The notes: generated by a model from the letters alone, not told the origin. DNA of 64,000 nucleotides from Micromonospora saelicesensis (GCF_900091575.1 NZ_FMCR01000011.1:1-64000), one strand, 5' to 3'; counted from the stretch's first letter, positions 49,371-59,870 are shown. Numbers and translations are program-made.

Positions 49371-49810
49371 GGCCACCCTCCTTCAAGAATGTCTGACACA
49401 CGGTGCGTGTGCTTCCTGTCGTGACCGTTAATTGCCCTACCCACCGAAAATCCAAACCGACTTCAATCACCAAACGATCACGACTTGCCCGACAGGGACA
49501 CGTTCCACCGCGGTCCCACCAGCTCGCCGGCCCACCGGCTCCCCGGGCCACCAGCCCACCGGGTCGCCCGGTCCCCGGGTCGCCGGGTCGCCGGACCTGA
49601 TCAACACGAGGTCATTGAATCCGCGGTATTGGACCCACCGGGACACCACGACATCAGCAAAACCGAGTCGATCACCGCGATCCAGCTCGCCGGAGACGTC
49701 CAGCAGGAAGCGGCGGCGGCCCTCGCGGCGGCAGTACGCCGATGGGCGCCCGACCTGTCGGTCGGGCGCCCATCGGAGGTGTCGCGGTGGTACGAGTTGG
49801 TGCTGTGGTG
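49371..49810 (-). promoter_or_regulatory. Upstream region of the first GlsB gene and spacer before the second
   Basis: This 440-base stretch has no supported gene. Bases 49386-49470 repeat the region before copy 2 (50106-50190). On the minus strand both contain a GTCGGTTTGG element and a following TTTCGGTGGGT-GGGC block, spaced like a stress sigma promoter (GTTT-N11-GGGT, shorter than the usual spacing). The two copies also share GAATGTCTGACACACG next to the ribosome site. Bases 49520-49600 are a simple CCGGGTCGC-type repeat. The terminator of copy 2 is at 49741-49774. Confidence 0.55.
49741..49774 (-). terminator. Terminator of the second GlsB-type gene
   Basis: GATGGGCGCCCGACC (49741-49755) pairs perfectly with GGTCGGGCGCCCATC (49760-49774), loop 4 (TGTC), starting 36 bases past the stop at 49811. 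It is different in sequence from the terminator of copy 1, so the duplication did not include it or it has been replaced. Confidence 0.85.
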
Positions 49811-50095
49811 TTACCGGGTCACGCGGCGGCGGCCACCCACACCGGCCACCAGCGCGACAGCGATCGCGGCCACCACGACCTGCACCAGCAGCTCGCCCCA
49901 GTCGATACCGCTCGTCTCGGTCGCGATGCCGATGGCCCGCGCCAGGACGGTGCCCAGCAGGGCCGCGCCGATACCGATCAGCATGTGCAGCCAGATCGGC
50001 ATGTTCTGCCGGCCCGGGACGACCAGCCGGCCGAGCGCGCCGACGATGAGACCGACAACGATCGCAGTGATGATGCCCCACACGGTGAACTCCAC
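49811..50095 (-). CDS. GlsB/YeaQ/YmgE-type stress-response membrane protein, copy 2
   Basis: A 94-residue near-duplicate of the gene at 49086. By eye about 15 of 285 bases differ (roughly 95 percent identity), and the proteins differ at about six positions, for example WAELL versus WGELL and HLLIGV versus HMLIGI. The same three spans and RQNMPIWLH turn are present. The GTG at 50095 has AAGGAGG upstream. The conserved upstream block suggests the same stress-type control as copy 1. Confidence 0.9.
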   Translation of the reverse strand: MEFTVWGIITAIVVGLIVGALGRLVVPGRQNMPIWLHMLIGIGAALLGTVLARAIGIATETSGIDWGELLVQVVVAAIAVALVAGVGGRRRVTR

Positions 50096-50105
50096 GGTCG
50101 CCCTC

Positions 50106-50190
50106 CTTCAAAGAATGTCTGACACACGAGTTGTGTGCTTCCTGTCGTGACGGCTAAGTGCCCGACCCACCGAAAGCCCAAACCGACTCA
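50106..50190 (-). promoter_or_regulatory. Duplicated upstream (promoter) region of GlsB copy 2
   Basis: Aligns with 49386-49470 over about 85 bases, starting GAATGTCTGACACACG and ending near CCAAACCGACT. The alternating conservation (GTCGGTTTGG, TTTCGGTGGGT, GTCACGACAGGAAGCACAC) suggests a kept promoter and untranslated leader. The remaining bases to 50370 are gene-free. Near 50306 there is a short A/T-rich run (AAAAAATTTT) that I cannot assign. Confidence 0.55.
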
Positions 50191-50370
50191 CCTCAATCGA
50201 CACTGTCAGCAGTCAATGTTTCGGAGGTGCGTCGGTTGACGCGTGAGTACGTCCACACAGGTAGGAGCCCACTTCGTCGCTCCGTCGGCCGCACAACAGC
50301 GACAAAAAATTTTCGGCACCCGGCGGTCACACTCCCCGCACCGGCGCACACGAGGCGTCCGGAAACGCGA

Positions 50371-50401
50371 CGCGCCCGGGTGCGGGTGGCACCCGGGCGC
50401 G
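50371..50401 (-). terminator. Terminator after lepA
   Basis: CGCGCCCGGGTGC (50371-50383) pairs perfectly with GCACCCGGGCGCG (50389-50401), loop 5, 15 bases past the lepA stop at 50416. Confidence 0.85.
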
Positions 50402-50415
50402 TACGGCGGCGCGAA

Positions 50416-52293
<1,878 letters not shown>

Positions 52294-52409
52294 AGCGGTC
52301 CGTTCTGGTCGGCTGACGTGAACAGGCCGGCGCGCCGCCGACCCCCTCTATGTTCCCACGCCGCCGGGGTGCGCCCACTGCGCGGGCGATGGAACGGCCC
52401 GAGGACCCC

Positions 52410-52946
52410 TCACTCCATCGGCGGCTCGACGAAGAGCGCGGCCAGTCGGGGCAGCCGGCGACGCGCCTCGTCCTCGTCGTCGAAGTCCCAGAAGTCGTTG
52501 AGATCCGGCGTCCGGACCGGGTCGCGGTCCGCCGGCAGTTCGGTCGCGGTGGCCTTGCGGTACGCGTCCCAGGGCACCGAGAGCATCTGCTCGGCGGAGA
52601 ACTCCTCGCCGCTGAGCGAGGCCGCCCGCACCTGGGGCAGTTCGGCCAGCGAGTCCGGTTCGGCGACCGCGCGGGCGAAGACGGCCCGCCCCTGGGTCAT
52701 CAGCCAGCCCCGGAAGTGTTCGAAGCCGTCGGCCGAGGCGCCACCGTTGATCAGGTACGCCGCACCCCAAAGATCCGCCTTGTGCGAGGCGGCCAGCACC
52801 CGCGTCTGGTGCCGCGCGTACCCGATGATGTCCTCCGGGTCGCGCTGGGCGAGCAACGCCACGGCCCGCGCGGCGACCGGGCCGGGCTCACCCCCGCCGC
52901 CGGCCCGCGCCTCGTCGATCAGCTGCCAGAAGTCCTCGGTCCTCAT
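52410..52946 (-). CDS. DUF4240 domain protein
   Basis: A 178-residue cytoplasmic protein of the DUF4240 family, common in actinobacteria. The start MRTEDFWQLIDEARA followed by YARHQTRVLAASHKADLWGAAYLINGGASADGFEHFRGWLMTQGRAVFARAVAEPDSLAELP (about 44-105) is the family pattern. The product ends in acidic DLNDFWDFDDEDEARRRLPRLAALF. Function unknown. It is 116 bases upstream of lepA on the same strand and divergent from the phosphotransferase-fold gene, with 61 bases between starts. Confidence 0.88.
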   Translation of the reverse strand: MRTEDFWQLIDEARAGGGGEPGPVAARAVALLAQRDPEDIIGYARHQTRVLAASHKADLWGAAYLINGGASADGFEHFRGWLMTQGRAVFARAVAEPDSLAELPQVRAASLSGEEFSAEQMLSVPWDAYRKATATELPADRDPVRTPDLNDFWDFDDEDEARRRLPRLAALFVEPPME

Positions 52947-53007
52947 GGCTTGGCAGTCTGGCAGTGTCGCCGTGCGTCGCGCACGTACCCCGGGGCAGCA
53001 TGGTGGG

Positions 53008-53994
53008 ATGTCCCCTCCCCTGCTGCCGCCGGTGCCGTACCACGCGAGCGCCCTGCGCCCGTCGTGGCCGGCGTTACCGGCGGCGCTGCGGGCCGCGGTC
53101 GCCGAACGGCTCGGCGCGCCGGTGGTCACCGCCCGGGTCGCGGGCGCGGGCTTCACCCGCGGGTTCGCCGCCGTGCTCGACACCGCCGACGGTGGTCGGG
53201 CCTTCGTCAAGGCCGCACCCGCCGCCGAGCAACCGCATCTGGTCGACTGGTACGCCCGAGAGGCCGCGATCCTCGACCGGCTGCCGGCCGACCTGCCGGC
53301 GCCCCGCCCCCGGTGGACCCTCTCCGCGGCCGGCTGGTTCGTGCTCTGCACCGACGCCGTCGACGGGCACACCCCGCACCTGCCCTGGGGAGCCGCCGAG
53401 TTGGACGCCACCCTCGCCGGGTACGCGCGGGTCACCGCCGCCCTGGCCGACCCGCCGGCCGAGCTGACCGCGCTCGGCCTGCCCCACCTGGCCGACCTGG
53501 CCCGGTCGGACATCCTCTGGTGGGAGGAGGTCGCCGCCGGTCGGGAGCCGACCCCACCGCTGCCCGAGCCGCTGCTGGGCCGGCTGCCCGAGCTGGTGGA
53601 GTTGGAGTCCCTCCTCCCCCGGTACGCAGCCGGCGCGACCGGCCTGATCCACGGCGACCTGCGGGTCGACAACGTGCTGATCAATTCGGACGGCCGAGCC
53701 TGGTTCTGCGACTGGACCTGGGTCTGCTCCGGGCCGGCCTGGTTCGACCTGGCCGGCCTGCTGCTCACCGCGTACGCCAGCGGGCTGGACGCGGACCGGC
53801 TCTTCGCCGCGCACCCGGCCACCGCCGGCGCGCCCCCGGACGCGCTGGACGCCACCCTGGCCGCGTTGGCCGGCTACTACCTCACCGGTGCTGCGGCGGC
53901 ACCGCCGACGGCCTCGCCGCACCTGCCCGCCCACCAGCGGTGGAGCGGCGAGCAGTCGCTCGACTGGCTGGCCCGCCGCCAGGGCTGGCGGTGA
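53008..53994 (+). CDS. Aminoglycoside-phosphotransferase-fold kinase (APH family)
   Basis: A 328-residue protein with the protein-kinase-like APH fold. The catalytic motif HGDLRVDNVLI (about 216-226, HxDxxxxN) and the DFG-equivalent WFCDWTWVCSGPAWFDL (about 232-248) are intact. The ATP Lys is in FVKAAPAAEQ (about 70). The family includes homoserine and choline kinases, macrolide and aminoglycoside resistance enzymes and many of unknown substrate, so a drug resistance role is not supported on its own. The ATG at 53008 is clear. The C-terminal residues extend into a tandem repeat. Confidence 0.85.
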   Translation: MSPPLLPPVPYHASALRPSWPALPAALRAAVAERLGAPVVTARVAGAGFTRGFAAVLDTADGGRAFVKAAPAAEQPHLVDWYAREAAILDRLPADLPAPRPRWTLSAAGWFVLCTDAVDGHTPHLPWGAAELDATLAGYARVTAALADPPAELTALGLPHLADLARSDILWWEEVAAGREPTPPLPEPLLGRLPELVELESLLPRYAAGATGLIHGDLRVDNVLINSDGRAWFCDWTWVCSGPAWFDLAGLLLTAYASGLDADRLFAAHPATAGAPPDALDATLAALAGYYLTGAAAAPPTASPHLPAHQRWSGEQSLDWLARRQGWR

Positions 53995-54074
53995 CGCAGG
54001 CTGGCCTGGGATGGGCTGGCGGTGACGCGGGCTGGCCTGGGGCGGGCTCGCGGCGACGCGGCCGGGCTGGCGGT
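53982..54074. repeat. 31-bp tandem repeat over the end of the APH-type gene
   Basis: Units starting GGGCTGGCGGTGACGC at 53982, 54013 and 54044 (third diverged) repeat with a 31-base period: GGGCTGGCGGTGACGCAGG-CTGGCCTGGG-AT type. The first copy includes the stop codon of the APH-type gene, so length changes here would alter its C terminus. The remainder of 54075-54180 holds no gene I can support. Confidence 0.75.
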
Positions 54075-54180
54075 GCGGCGAACCGGCTCGCCGCCGGGCT
54101 GGCGGTGAGCCGCAGCCGTGTTCGAGGGCGTAACCTGGTGCCCGACGGGCCGGGTCCGTCCGCGCGAAGGCCGAGTCGTT

Positions 54181-54208
54181 TTGGCTCGTCCCCGGCGACC
54201 TGGTAACC
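54181..54208 (+). promoter_or_regulatory. Likely rpsT promoter
   Basis: TTGGCT (54181-54186) and GTAACC (about 54203-54208) with 16 bases between resemble a housekeeping -35/-10 pair, 84 bases before the rpsT GTG. The downstream leader of about 75 bases is long and may carry control by S20, as in other bacteria. Confidence 0.45.
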
Positions 54209-54291
54209 TGGCTCTTCGCGCAGCGATGACGCACGTTCGTCATCACGCGCAATAAGCTGACCAACCCGAGCTATCAAGACGAGGCTGTCGC

Positions 54292-54558
54292 GTGGCGAAC
54301 ATCAAGTCCCAGATCAAGCGCAACCGGCAGAACGAGAAGGCCCGGCTGCGCAACAAGTCGGTCAAGTCGTCGCTGAAGACCGCCGTCCGGAAGTTCCACG
54401 AGGCTGCCGAGGCCGGTGACGTCGAGAAGGCGACCGCGCTCATGCTGGACGCCTCGCGCAAGCTGGACAAGGCCGTCAGCAAGGGCGTGATCCACTCCAA
54501 CCAGGCCGCGAACCGCAAGTCCGCGATCGCGAAGCGCGTGGTGTCGCTCTCCGCCTGA
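54292..54558 (+). CDS. rpsT: 30S ribosomal protein S20
   Basis: An 88-residue primary 16S rRNA-binding protein. ANIKSQIKRNRQNEKARLRNKSVKSSLKTAVRKFHEAAEAGDVEKATALMLDASRKLDKAVSKGVIHSNQAANRKSAIAKRVVSL is typical S20, a three-helix bundle rich in Lys and Arg. The GTG at 54292 gives the expected Ala-Asn-Ile start. It is transcribed alone. An A-rich leader precedes it and a strong terminator follows. Confidence 0.98.
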   Translation: MANIKSQIKRNRQNEKARLRNKSVKSSLKTAVRKFHEAAEAGDVEKATALMLDASRKLDKAVSKGVIHSNQAANRKSAIAKRVVSLSA

Positions 54559-54581
54559 CGACTTCACCGTCAGACTGATTC

Positions 54582-54614
54582 GGAAAACCCCGGGCCCCAG
54601 GCCCGGGGTTTCCG
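54582..54614 (+). terminator. Terminator after rpsT
   Basis: GGAAAACCCCGGGC (from 54582) pairs with GCCCGGGGTTTCC (to 54613), around a CCCAG loop, beginning 24 bases past the stop. GC-rich stem with flanking A/T, a classic intrinsic terminator. Confidence 0.9.
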
Positions 54615-54683
54615 TGTGTCCAGAGGCCGGCCGTGTTCATCCGGGCCGGCCGTTCTGTGCATGGGCCCCGACAGGGTCGGCGC

Positions 54684-55106
54684 TCAGTCTGACGGGTTGG
54701 CCCGCCGGGGCGGTGGCACCGGGTCGGCGGTGATCACCACGCCGGGAACGCTGTGTGAGACCCACTCCACCCGGGCTCGGCCGACCACCGGTTCCATCTG
54801 CCGGCGAAACCGGTCCCGTTCCTGCTCGGGCACGAGCGCGGCGGAGCGGACCACGATCGCGGCCACCATGTCGTTGAGCTTCACCATGGCGGCCACCACG
54901 ACCGGCAACACCAGCACCGCCCACCAACTGACCAGCTCGGCGAGGGCGAGCAGCACCGCCAGTGCGATGGCACCCTCGAAGAAGAGGAAGCACAGCACGC
55001 CGCCGGGGTTGACGAACCGCAGGCCGAGGAGCCGGGCGTAGAGCGGCCGGTAACGCTCCTCGTCCACGGGAATGGTGGCCCACGCCGGGCGGTTCGCCCC
55101 CGTCAC
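54684..55106 (-). CDS. Two-span membrane protein, function unknown
   Basis: A 140-residue product. After a basic amphipathic start (ANRPAWATIPVDEERYRPLYARLLGLRFVNPGG) there are two hydrophobic spans at about 33-52 (GGVLCFLFFEGAIALAVLLALAELV) and 58-75 (AVLVLPVVVAAMVKL), followed by a cytoplasmic helical region (EQERDRFRRQMEPVVGRARVEW). The GTG at 55106 overlaps the holA stop (GTGA), so it is translated with the polymerase gene, though a link to DNA replication is not implied. The family is not recognised. Confidence 0.75.
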   Translation of the reverse strand: MTGANRPAWATIPVDEERYRPLYARLLGLRFVNPGGVLCFLFFEGAIALAVLLALAELVSWWAVLVLPVVVAAMVKLNDMVAAIVVRSAALVPEQERDRFRRQMEPVVGRARVEWVSHSVPGVVITADPVPPPRRANPSD

Positions 55107-56083
55107 CTGGTGCTGCCCTGCCGGGCCGCCGCGACCGAGAAGACCGCACGCTCCAGGGCGTACGCCCGGTCGTCGGAGCCGCCCTTGACGGCCGCGTTGC
55201 ACTCGGCGGCGGCCTGCATGGCCTGGACCAGGCCCTCCGGCGTCCAGCCCCGCCCCTGCCGCTGCGCCCGCTCGATCTTCCAGGCGGGCATTCCGAGGCT
55301 GCTGGCGAGCTGGTACGGACTACCTCGTCCGGCCGACGCCACCCGGGCCACCGTGCGCACCCCGTCGGCCAGGGCGTCGGCGATGGGCACCGGGTCGACC
55401 CCGACGTGCAGGGCCCAGCGCAGTGCCTCAAGCGCCGCCGGCACGTCGCCGACCATGGTGGCGTCCGCCACCGTGAAGCCGGTCACCTCGACCCGACCCC
55501 GGTAGTAACGGGAGACCGTCTCGGCACTGATCCGCCCATCGGTGTCCGCGACCAGTTGGGAGCAGGCGGCGGCCAGCTCACGCATGTCGTTGCCGACCGC
55601 GGCGATGAGCGCCTCGGCGGCGTCGTCGGTGCACTTTCCGCCGGCCCTGCGGATCTCGTCGCGAACGAAGGCCACCCGGTCACGGTGCCCCTTGAGCTTG
55701 GCGGCCGGGACCACCGTCGCGCCGGCCGCCCGCAGACCGTCGGCGAAGGCCTTGCCCTTGGCACCGCCCAGGTGCAGCACCAGCAGCTGGACCTCCGGGT
55801 CGGGATTCTTCGCGTACGCCAACAGCGCGGCGACCAGGTCCTTGCGGGCGTCCTGGCCGGAACGCAGGATCAGCAGCCGCCGCCCGCCGAACAGCGAGGG
55901 GCTGAGCATCTCGGCGATCTCGCCGACGGTGAGCGCGCTGGCCTGGTACTCGCGGACGTCCACCTCAGGGTCGACACTGCGAACCTTCGCGACAGCCTCG
56001 GTGACCGCGCGCGTGGCGAGCAGTTCCTCGTCACCGAGGACGAGCAGAATGGGGGCGAGGCTGGCGGGGGTCACGCCGCCCAT
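55103..56083 (-). CDS. holA: DNA polymerase III subunit delta
   Basis: The clamp-loader subunit that opens the beta clamp, 326 residues. LASLAPILLVLGDEELLATRAVTEAVAKVRS-type text (here TPASLAPILLVLGDEELLATRAV) begins the AAA+-like domain. SLFGGRRLLILRSGQ (about 65-79), GDMREL-like VGNDMRELAAACSQL (about 175-189) and a C-terminal helical region with LGMPAWKIERAQRQGRGWTPEGL follow. No P-loop is expected for delta. I chose the ATG at 56083. An in-frame ATG at 56119 would add 12 residues. Confidence 0.93.
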   Translation of the reverse strand: MGGVTPASLAPILLVLGDEELLATRAVTEAVAKVRSVDPEVDVREYQASALTVGEIAEMLSPSLFGGRRLLILRSGQDARKDLVAALLAYAKNPDPEVQLLVLHLGGAKGKAFADGLRAAGATVVPAAKLKGHRDRVAFVRDEIRRAGGKCTDDAAEALIAAVGNDMRELAAACSQLVADTDGRISAETVSRYYRGRVEVTGFTVADATMVGDVPAALEALRWALHVGVDPVPIADALADGVRTVARVASAGRGSPYQLASSLGMPAWKIERAQRQGRGWTPEGLVQAMQAAAECNAAVKGGSDDRAYALERAVFSVAAARQGSTR

Positions 56084-56214
56084 ATTCGCACGGCCTGCGG
56101 CGGGATCGTGCCTGCTCATTCGCTGCTTGATCGGCGCAGCCCGCACACAGCGCAAATCCAGACATCCAACTCAATTCCCCGTTTAATTCGCAAGTCGCCC
56201 GATTAATCGGAAGC

Positions 56215-56249
56215 CAGTTTCCTTGATCCACACGGGATCAAGGAAACTG
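56215..56249. repeat. Perfect 15-bp hairpin upstream of holA, with GC-rich repeats beyond
   Basis: CAGTTTCCTTGATCC (56215-56229) pairs perfectly with 56235-56249, loop 5 (ACACG), in the 301-base gap between comEC and holA. Bases 56160-56214 are AT-rich (GTTTAATTCGCAAGTCGCCCGATTAATCGG) and may hold the holA promoter on the minus strand. Bases 56319-56405 contain three GGCCGCCGGCCCGCG-type repeats. The gap holds no supported gene. Confidence 0.75.
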
Positions 56250-56384
56250 CGGTGTCGGACCGCCGCTGATACCCCGAGGTCAGCGATCCCGAGTCGATCA
56301 ACGACCGGACGGTCAACGCGGGTCAGGCCGCCGGCCCGCGCCGCAAGGCTGCCGGCCTGCGGATCAGCGCCGCCGGCCCGCGGG

Positions 56385-58844
56385 TCAGGGCTGGCGGCCC
56401 GCGGGCACACCTCGCCGGGCTACCGCCAGGCCGTCACCCGTCCGGACCGCAGCCACGTCGCCGTCCGTGTCGGTGCGCAGCACCCGCACGCCGTCCCTGC
56501 CCAGTTGGGTGAGCAGCCCCGGACTCGGATGCCCGTACGTGTTGCCGGTGCCCACCGGCACGAGCGCCACTGTCGGCCGCACCGCGTCGAGGAAGCCCTG
56601 GTCCTGGTACGCCGAGCCGTGGTGCGCGACCTTCAACACGTCCGCCCGTAACTGACCGGGGGCCGCCCGCGCCACCATCGCGTGCTGTTCCTCGGTCTCC
56701 GCGTCGCCGGCCAACAGGATCCGTACCCCGGCCACCGTGGCGCGCAGCACCAGCGAGTTGTTGTTCGGGTCGGACCTGGTCCCGGCCAGCGGGTACGGCG
56801 GGCCGAGCACCAGCAGGTCGACCCCGCCCACGGGATGGCGAGCGCCGGCCACGGTGGTCAGCAGCGCGGCCCGCCCGCCGTTGGCCGCCGCCCGAACCAG
56901 TTCCCGACCGCTCTCCGGGTCGGTGGACGACGGCATCAGGACGGCACCCACCCGCCGCCCCCGGAACACGCCGGCCACCCCGCCCACGTGGTCCACGTGA
57001 AAGTGACTGATCACCAGCAGGGGCACCTCCCGTACGCCGAGCCGTCGCAGGCAACCGTCCACCGCACCCGGTTCCGGCCCGGCGTCCACCACCACGGCAC
57101 GGCCGGGGTCGACCGGGAGCACCAGTGCGTCGCCCTGCCCCACCGCGCAGGCCACCACCACCCACCCGGCGGGCGGCCAGCCGGCGGCCAGCAGCCGAAC
57201 CGGCAGGGCACCCAGCACTGCGGCGACCCCAACCACCGTCACCAGCCGGCGTACGAGTGGCCGGCGCACCGCGATCAGCAGCGCGACGGTCAGCCCGGTC
57301 AGTAGCAGGGCACCGGGCACCCCGCCCGGCCACGGGAGGGTTCCACCTGGCAGTCGAGCACCGTGGCGGGCGATGACCACCAGCCACCAGGCCGGCCAAC
57401 TCGCCAGCCACGCGACGAACTCGGCGCCGGCCGGCCAGATCGGCGACACCATGGCCGCCAGCACGCCCAGCACGGTCGCTGGCGCGATGGCCGGTACCGC
57501 CAGCAGGTTCGCCGGCACCGCCACCACGCTCACCGTGCCGGAGATCCCGGCGACGACCGGGCCGCAGGCAAGTTGGGCAGCCGCCGGCACTGCCAGTGCC
57601 TCGGCCAGCCCAGGCGGGACGCCTCGCCGACGCAGTCCGTCCCGCCAACGCGGCGCGAGCAGCAGCAGGCCACCGGTGGCCAGCACGGAGAGGGCGAACC
57701 CGGGATCCCCGGCCAACTCGGGGTCGACGAGCACCAGCACGGTCACGGCGGCGGCCAGCGCGGGAAGCGCCGCCCGAGGTCGACCGGCTGCGAGCGCGGC
57801 GAGCCCGATCGCTCCCATCGTGGCTGCCCGTACGACGCTCGGCGACGGGCGGACCAGGATGACGAAACCCACCAGCGCCACCCCGCACAGCGCGGCGGCG
57901 AGCCACGGACCGGCACGCGACCACCGGGCCAGCAACAGCACCGCACCCACCACGATTGCCACGTTGGAGCCGGAGACCGCATTGAGATGGGTCATCCCGG
58001 TTGCCTGGAAGTCTTCCTCGACGGCGGGTGGCAGTCGGCTGGTGTCGCCCACCACCAGACCGGGCAGCAGCCCACCGGGGTCGTCGGGCAGCGGCGCGCA
58101 GGCCCGTTGCAGGCCGGTACGCAGCGTCCCGGCGGCGCGCTGCGCCCAGGACGGCACGCCGTGCCGCTGCGGCGGATCGTTGGTGCTGAGCACCGCCGCG
58201 GTGAGGTCGCCGCCGCGCGGAACCCCGAGCCGGCCGTCGACGGTGAGGCGCTGCCCGGGCAGCAGGCCCCGCCACGCCGGATCGGCGGCCAGGACGAGCA
58301 GCCGCACCGATGCGTGGATCCGTCGACCATCCGGGCCGGTGAGCCGGACCAGCTCGGACGACACCAGCAGCATGCCCGGTCGCCCGGCGCTCCGGATTGG
58401 CCGCGGGTCGTCCCGGACGACCAGGTCGGCGGTGATCGGAGCGCGTTGCTCGGCGAGGGCGCGTATCGCCGGCGCGTCGCGAACGGCGAGCCGGGCGGCG
58501 GTGGCCGCACCAGCGCAGACCACCCCGAGGCCGACCGCCACGGCCACCCACCCGTAGCGCCGCACCACGGCTCGGGGACGGCCGAGGCGGCCGAGCAGAT
58601 GCACGGCGCCAATTGCCGTCAGACCGGCCGCCGCGCCGGCCACCAGCAGCGTGGTGCGGCTGCCGAGGTGCAGGCCGGCGAGCGCGGTGAGCCAGGCCGC
58701 CACGGCGAGCCCGGCCAGTCGCAGATCCGGCGGCTCGGACCGGGCCGGGCCGGCCGACGGCGCGGGCTGCGCCGGCCCGGCCGGCATCCGGGGCTGGGGC
58801 CGGCCGACCGGTGGTGGGTCTGCGGCGACGGCGGACTCGCTCAC
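56385..58844 (-). CDS. comEC: ComEC/Rec2 family DNA uptake channel
   Basis: A multi-span inner-membrane protein of the competence DNA channel, 819 residues. It has an N-terminal Pro/Ala-rich tail and spans, an OB-like DUF4131 region (about 100-205), the competence domain (ATGMTHLNAVSGSNVAIVVGAVLLLARWSR, about 280-310, and further spans to about 580), and a C-terminal metallo-beta-lactamase domain with ISHFHVDHVGGVAGVF (about 623-638, HxHxDH motif) and VLKVAHHGSAYQDQ (about 750). The GTG at 58844 overlaps the comEA stop. A working competence pathway is not shown. Confidence 0.94.
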   Translation of the reverse strand: MSESAVAADPPPVGRPQPRMPAGPAQPAPSAGPARSEPPDLRLAGLAVAAWLTALAGLHLGSRTTLLVAGAAAGLTAIGAVHLLGRLGRPRAVVRRYGWVAVAVGLGVVCAGAATAARLAVRDAPAIRALAEQRAPITADLVVRDDPRPIRSAGRPGMLLVSSELVRLTGPDGRRIHASVRLLVLAADPAWRGLLPGQRLTVDGRLGVPRGGDLTAAVLSTNDPPQRHGVPSWAQRAAGTLRTGLQRACAPLPDDPGGLLPGLVVGDTSRLPPAVEEDFQATGMTHLNAVSGSNVAIVVGAVLLLARWSRAGPWLAAALCGVALVGFVILVRPSPSVVRAATMGAIGLAALAAGRPRAALPALAAAVTVLVLVDPELAGDPGFALSVLATGGLLLLAPRWRDGLRRRGVPPGLAEALAVPAAAQLACGPVVAGISGTVSVVAVPANLLAVPAIAPATVLGVLAAMVSPIWPAGAEFVAWLASWPAWWLVVIARHGARLPGGTLPWPGGVPGALLLTGLTVALLIAVRRPLVRRLVTVVGVAAVLGALPVRLLAAGWPPAGWVVVACAVGQGDALVLPVDPGRAVVVDAGPEPGAVDGCLRRLGVREVPLLVISHFHVDHVGGVAGVFRGRRVGAVLMPSSTDPESGRELVRAAANGGRAALLTTVAGARHPVGGVDLLVLGPPYPLAGTRSDPNNNSLVLRATVAGVRILLAGDAETEEQHAMVARAAPGQLRADVLKVAHHGSAYQDQGFLDAVRPTVALVPVGTGNTYGHPSPGLLTQLGRDGVRVLRTDTDGDVAAVRTGDGLAVARRGVPAGRQP

Positions 58845-59683
58845 ACCGTCACCAGATCCTTGAGCTGCTCGTAACGAGCATCGCCGATCCCGTCGACCTG
58901 GCGTAGGTCGCCAACGGACTTGAACCCGCCGTGATGATCTCGATGGGTGAGGATCCGTTGGGCGAGCACCGGCCCGACCCCGGGCAGCGTGTCGAGCTGC
59001 GCCAGTGTCGCGGTGTTGAGGTTCAGCGGCCCGGCGGCGGGAGCCGCACCGCCCGCCGCAGGCCCGGCCGCACCGCCCGGCGCCGGCGGTGGCGTCACCC
59101 CGACCACGATCAGCTCGCCATCGGTGACCTTGCGGGCGGGGTTGAGCAGCGCCACGTCGACCCCCGGGAGCGCGCCGCCGGCCGCCTGCACCGCGTCGGC
59201 GAGACGGGACCCGGCCGGCAGGCGTACCAAACCGGGTTTTCGGACCTTGCCGGCGACCGCCACCACCAACTCGCCGGAGCTGGACGCGCTGGGGTCGCCC
59301 GCCGGTGCGGCCGACGCGGCGTCGCTGGCCAGCGGGGCGACCGGCTCCGACTGCGGCCGGGCCTGCCAGGCCCAACCTGCCGCACCCGCGACCACCACCA
59401 CGGCGACCACCGCCAACGCCCGCACGCCCCGCCGCCCCGGGTCGAACGCCGACGGGCCGGGCAACCGCAACTCGGGCGGGACCGCAAGGCCGTCCGGTGC
59501 TGGCTCCGCGACCGATGCCGCAAGCTGGGACGGCAACACGCCACCCGGGGTTGCGTCCACGAGCGGCGCACCAAACGGGGGTACGCCCGCCGCCGACGCC
59601 TCGGGCCGGGGTAACGGTGCGACAACCGTCTCCGTCAACCGGCGCAGGCGCTGGCGTACCTCTGTCTCCTCGTCGTGCGACAC
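58841..59683 (-). CDS. comEA: ComEA family DNA-binding helix-hairpin-helix protein
   Basis: A 280-residue membrane-anchored DNA receptor. The long Pro/Ala-rich cytoplasmic start (about 1-82) is followed by one span (about 85-107, GVRALAVVAVVVVAGAAGWAW), a SLBB domain (LVVAVAGKVRKPGLVRLPAGSRLADAVQAAGG, about 135-166), a Gly/Ala/Pro linker and two helix-hairpin-helix units (LNLNTATLAQLDTLPGVGPVLAQRILTHRDHHGGFKSVGDLRQVDGIG, about 217-264). It is operonic with comEC through a GTGA overlap. The ATG at 59683 matches family starts. Confidence 0.94.
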   Translation of the reverse strand: MSHDEETEVRQRLRRLTETVVAPLPRPEASAAGVPPFGAPLVDATPGGVLPSQLAASVAEPAPDGLAVPPELRLPGPSAFDPGRRGVRALAVVAVVVVAGAAGWAWQARPQSEPVAPLASDAASAAPAGDPSASSSGELVVAVAGKVRKPGLVRLPAGSRLADAVQAAGGALPGVDVALLNPARKVTDGELIVVGVTPPPAPGGAAGPAAGGAAPAAGPLNLNTATLAQLDTLPGVGPVLAQRILTHRDHHGGFKSVGDLRQVDGIGDARYEQLKDLVTV

Positions 59684-59870
59684 AACGCGACGCTATGACG
59701 GCGGTCGGGACGGCGGAGGGTCACCGCGCTGCCCTGTGGACAACCACCGCCCTTGTGGACAACGCCCTGATCATGCCCGGATCTGGTAGGCCGCAGTCGA
59801 ATGTCGGCGCTTGGCCTGGGCAACCGGTCTGGTCGACGGCACCCGCATCGAGCGGACTACCCTCGCCGGT

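Noticed and set aside
49520..49600. A possible CRISPR-like or satellite array of CCGGGTCGC words.
   Set aside because: The units are short, irregular and without spacers; it is simple-sequence DNA.
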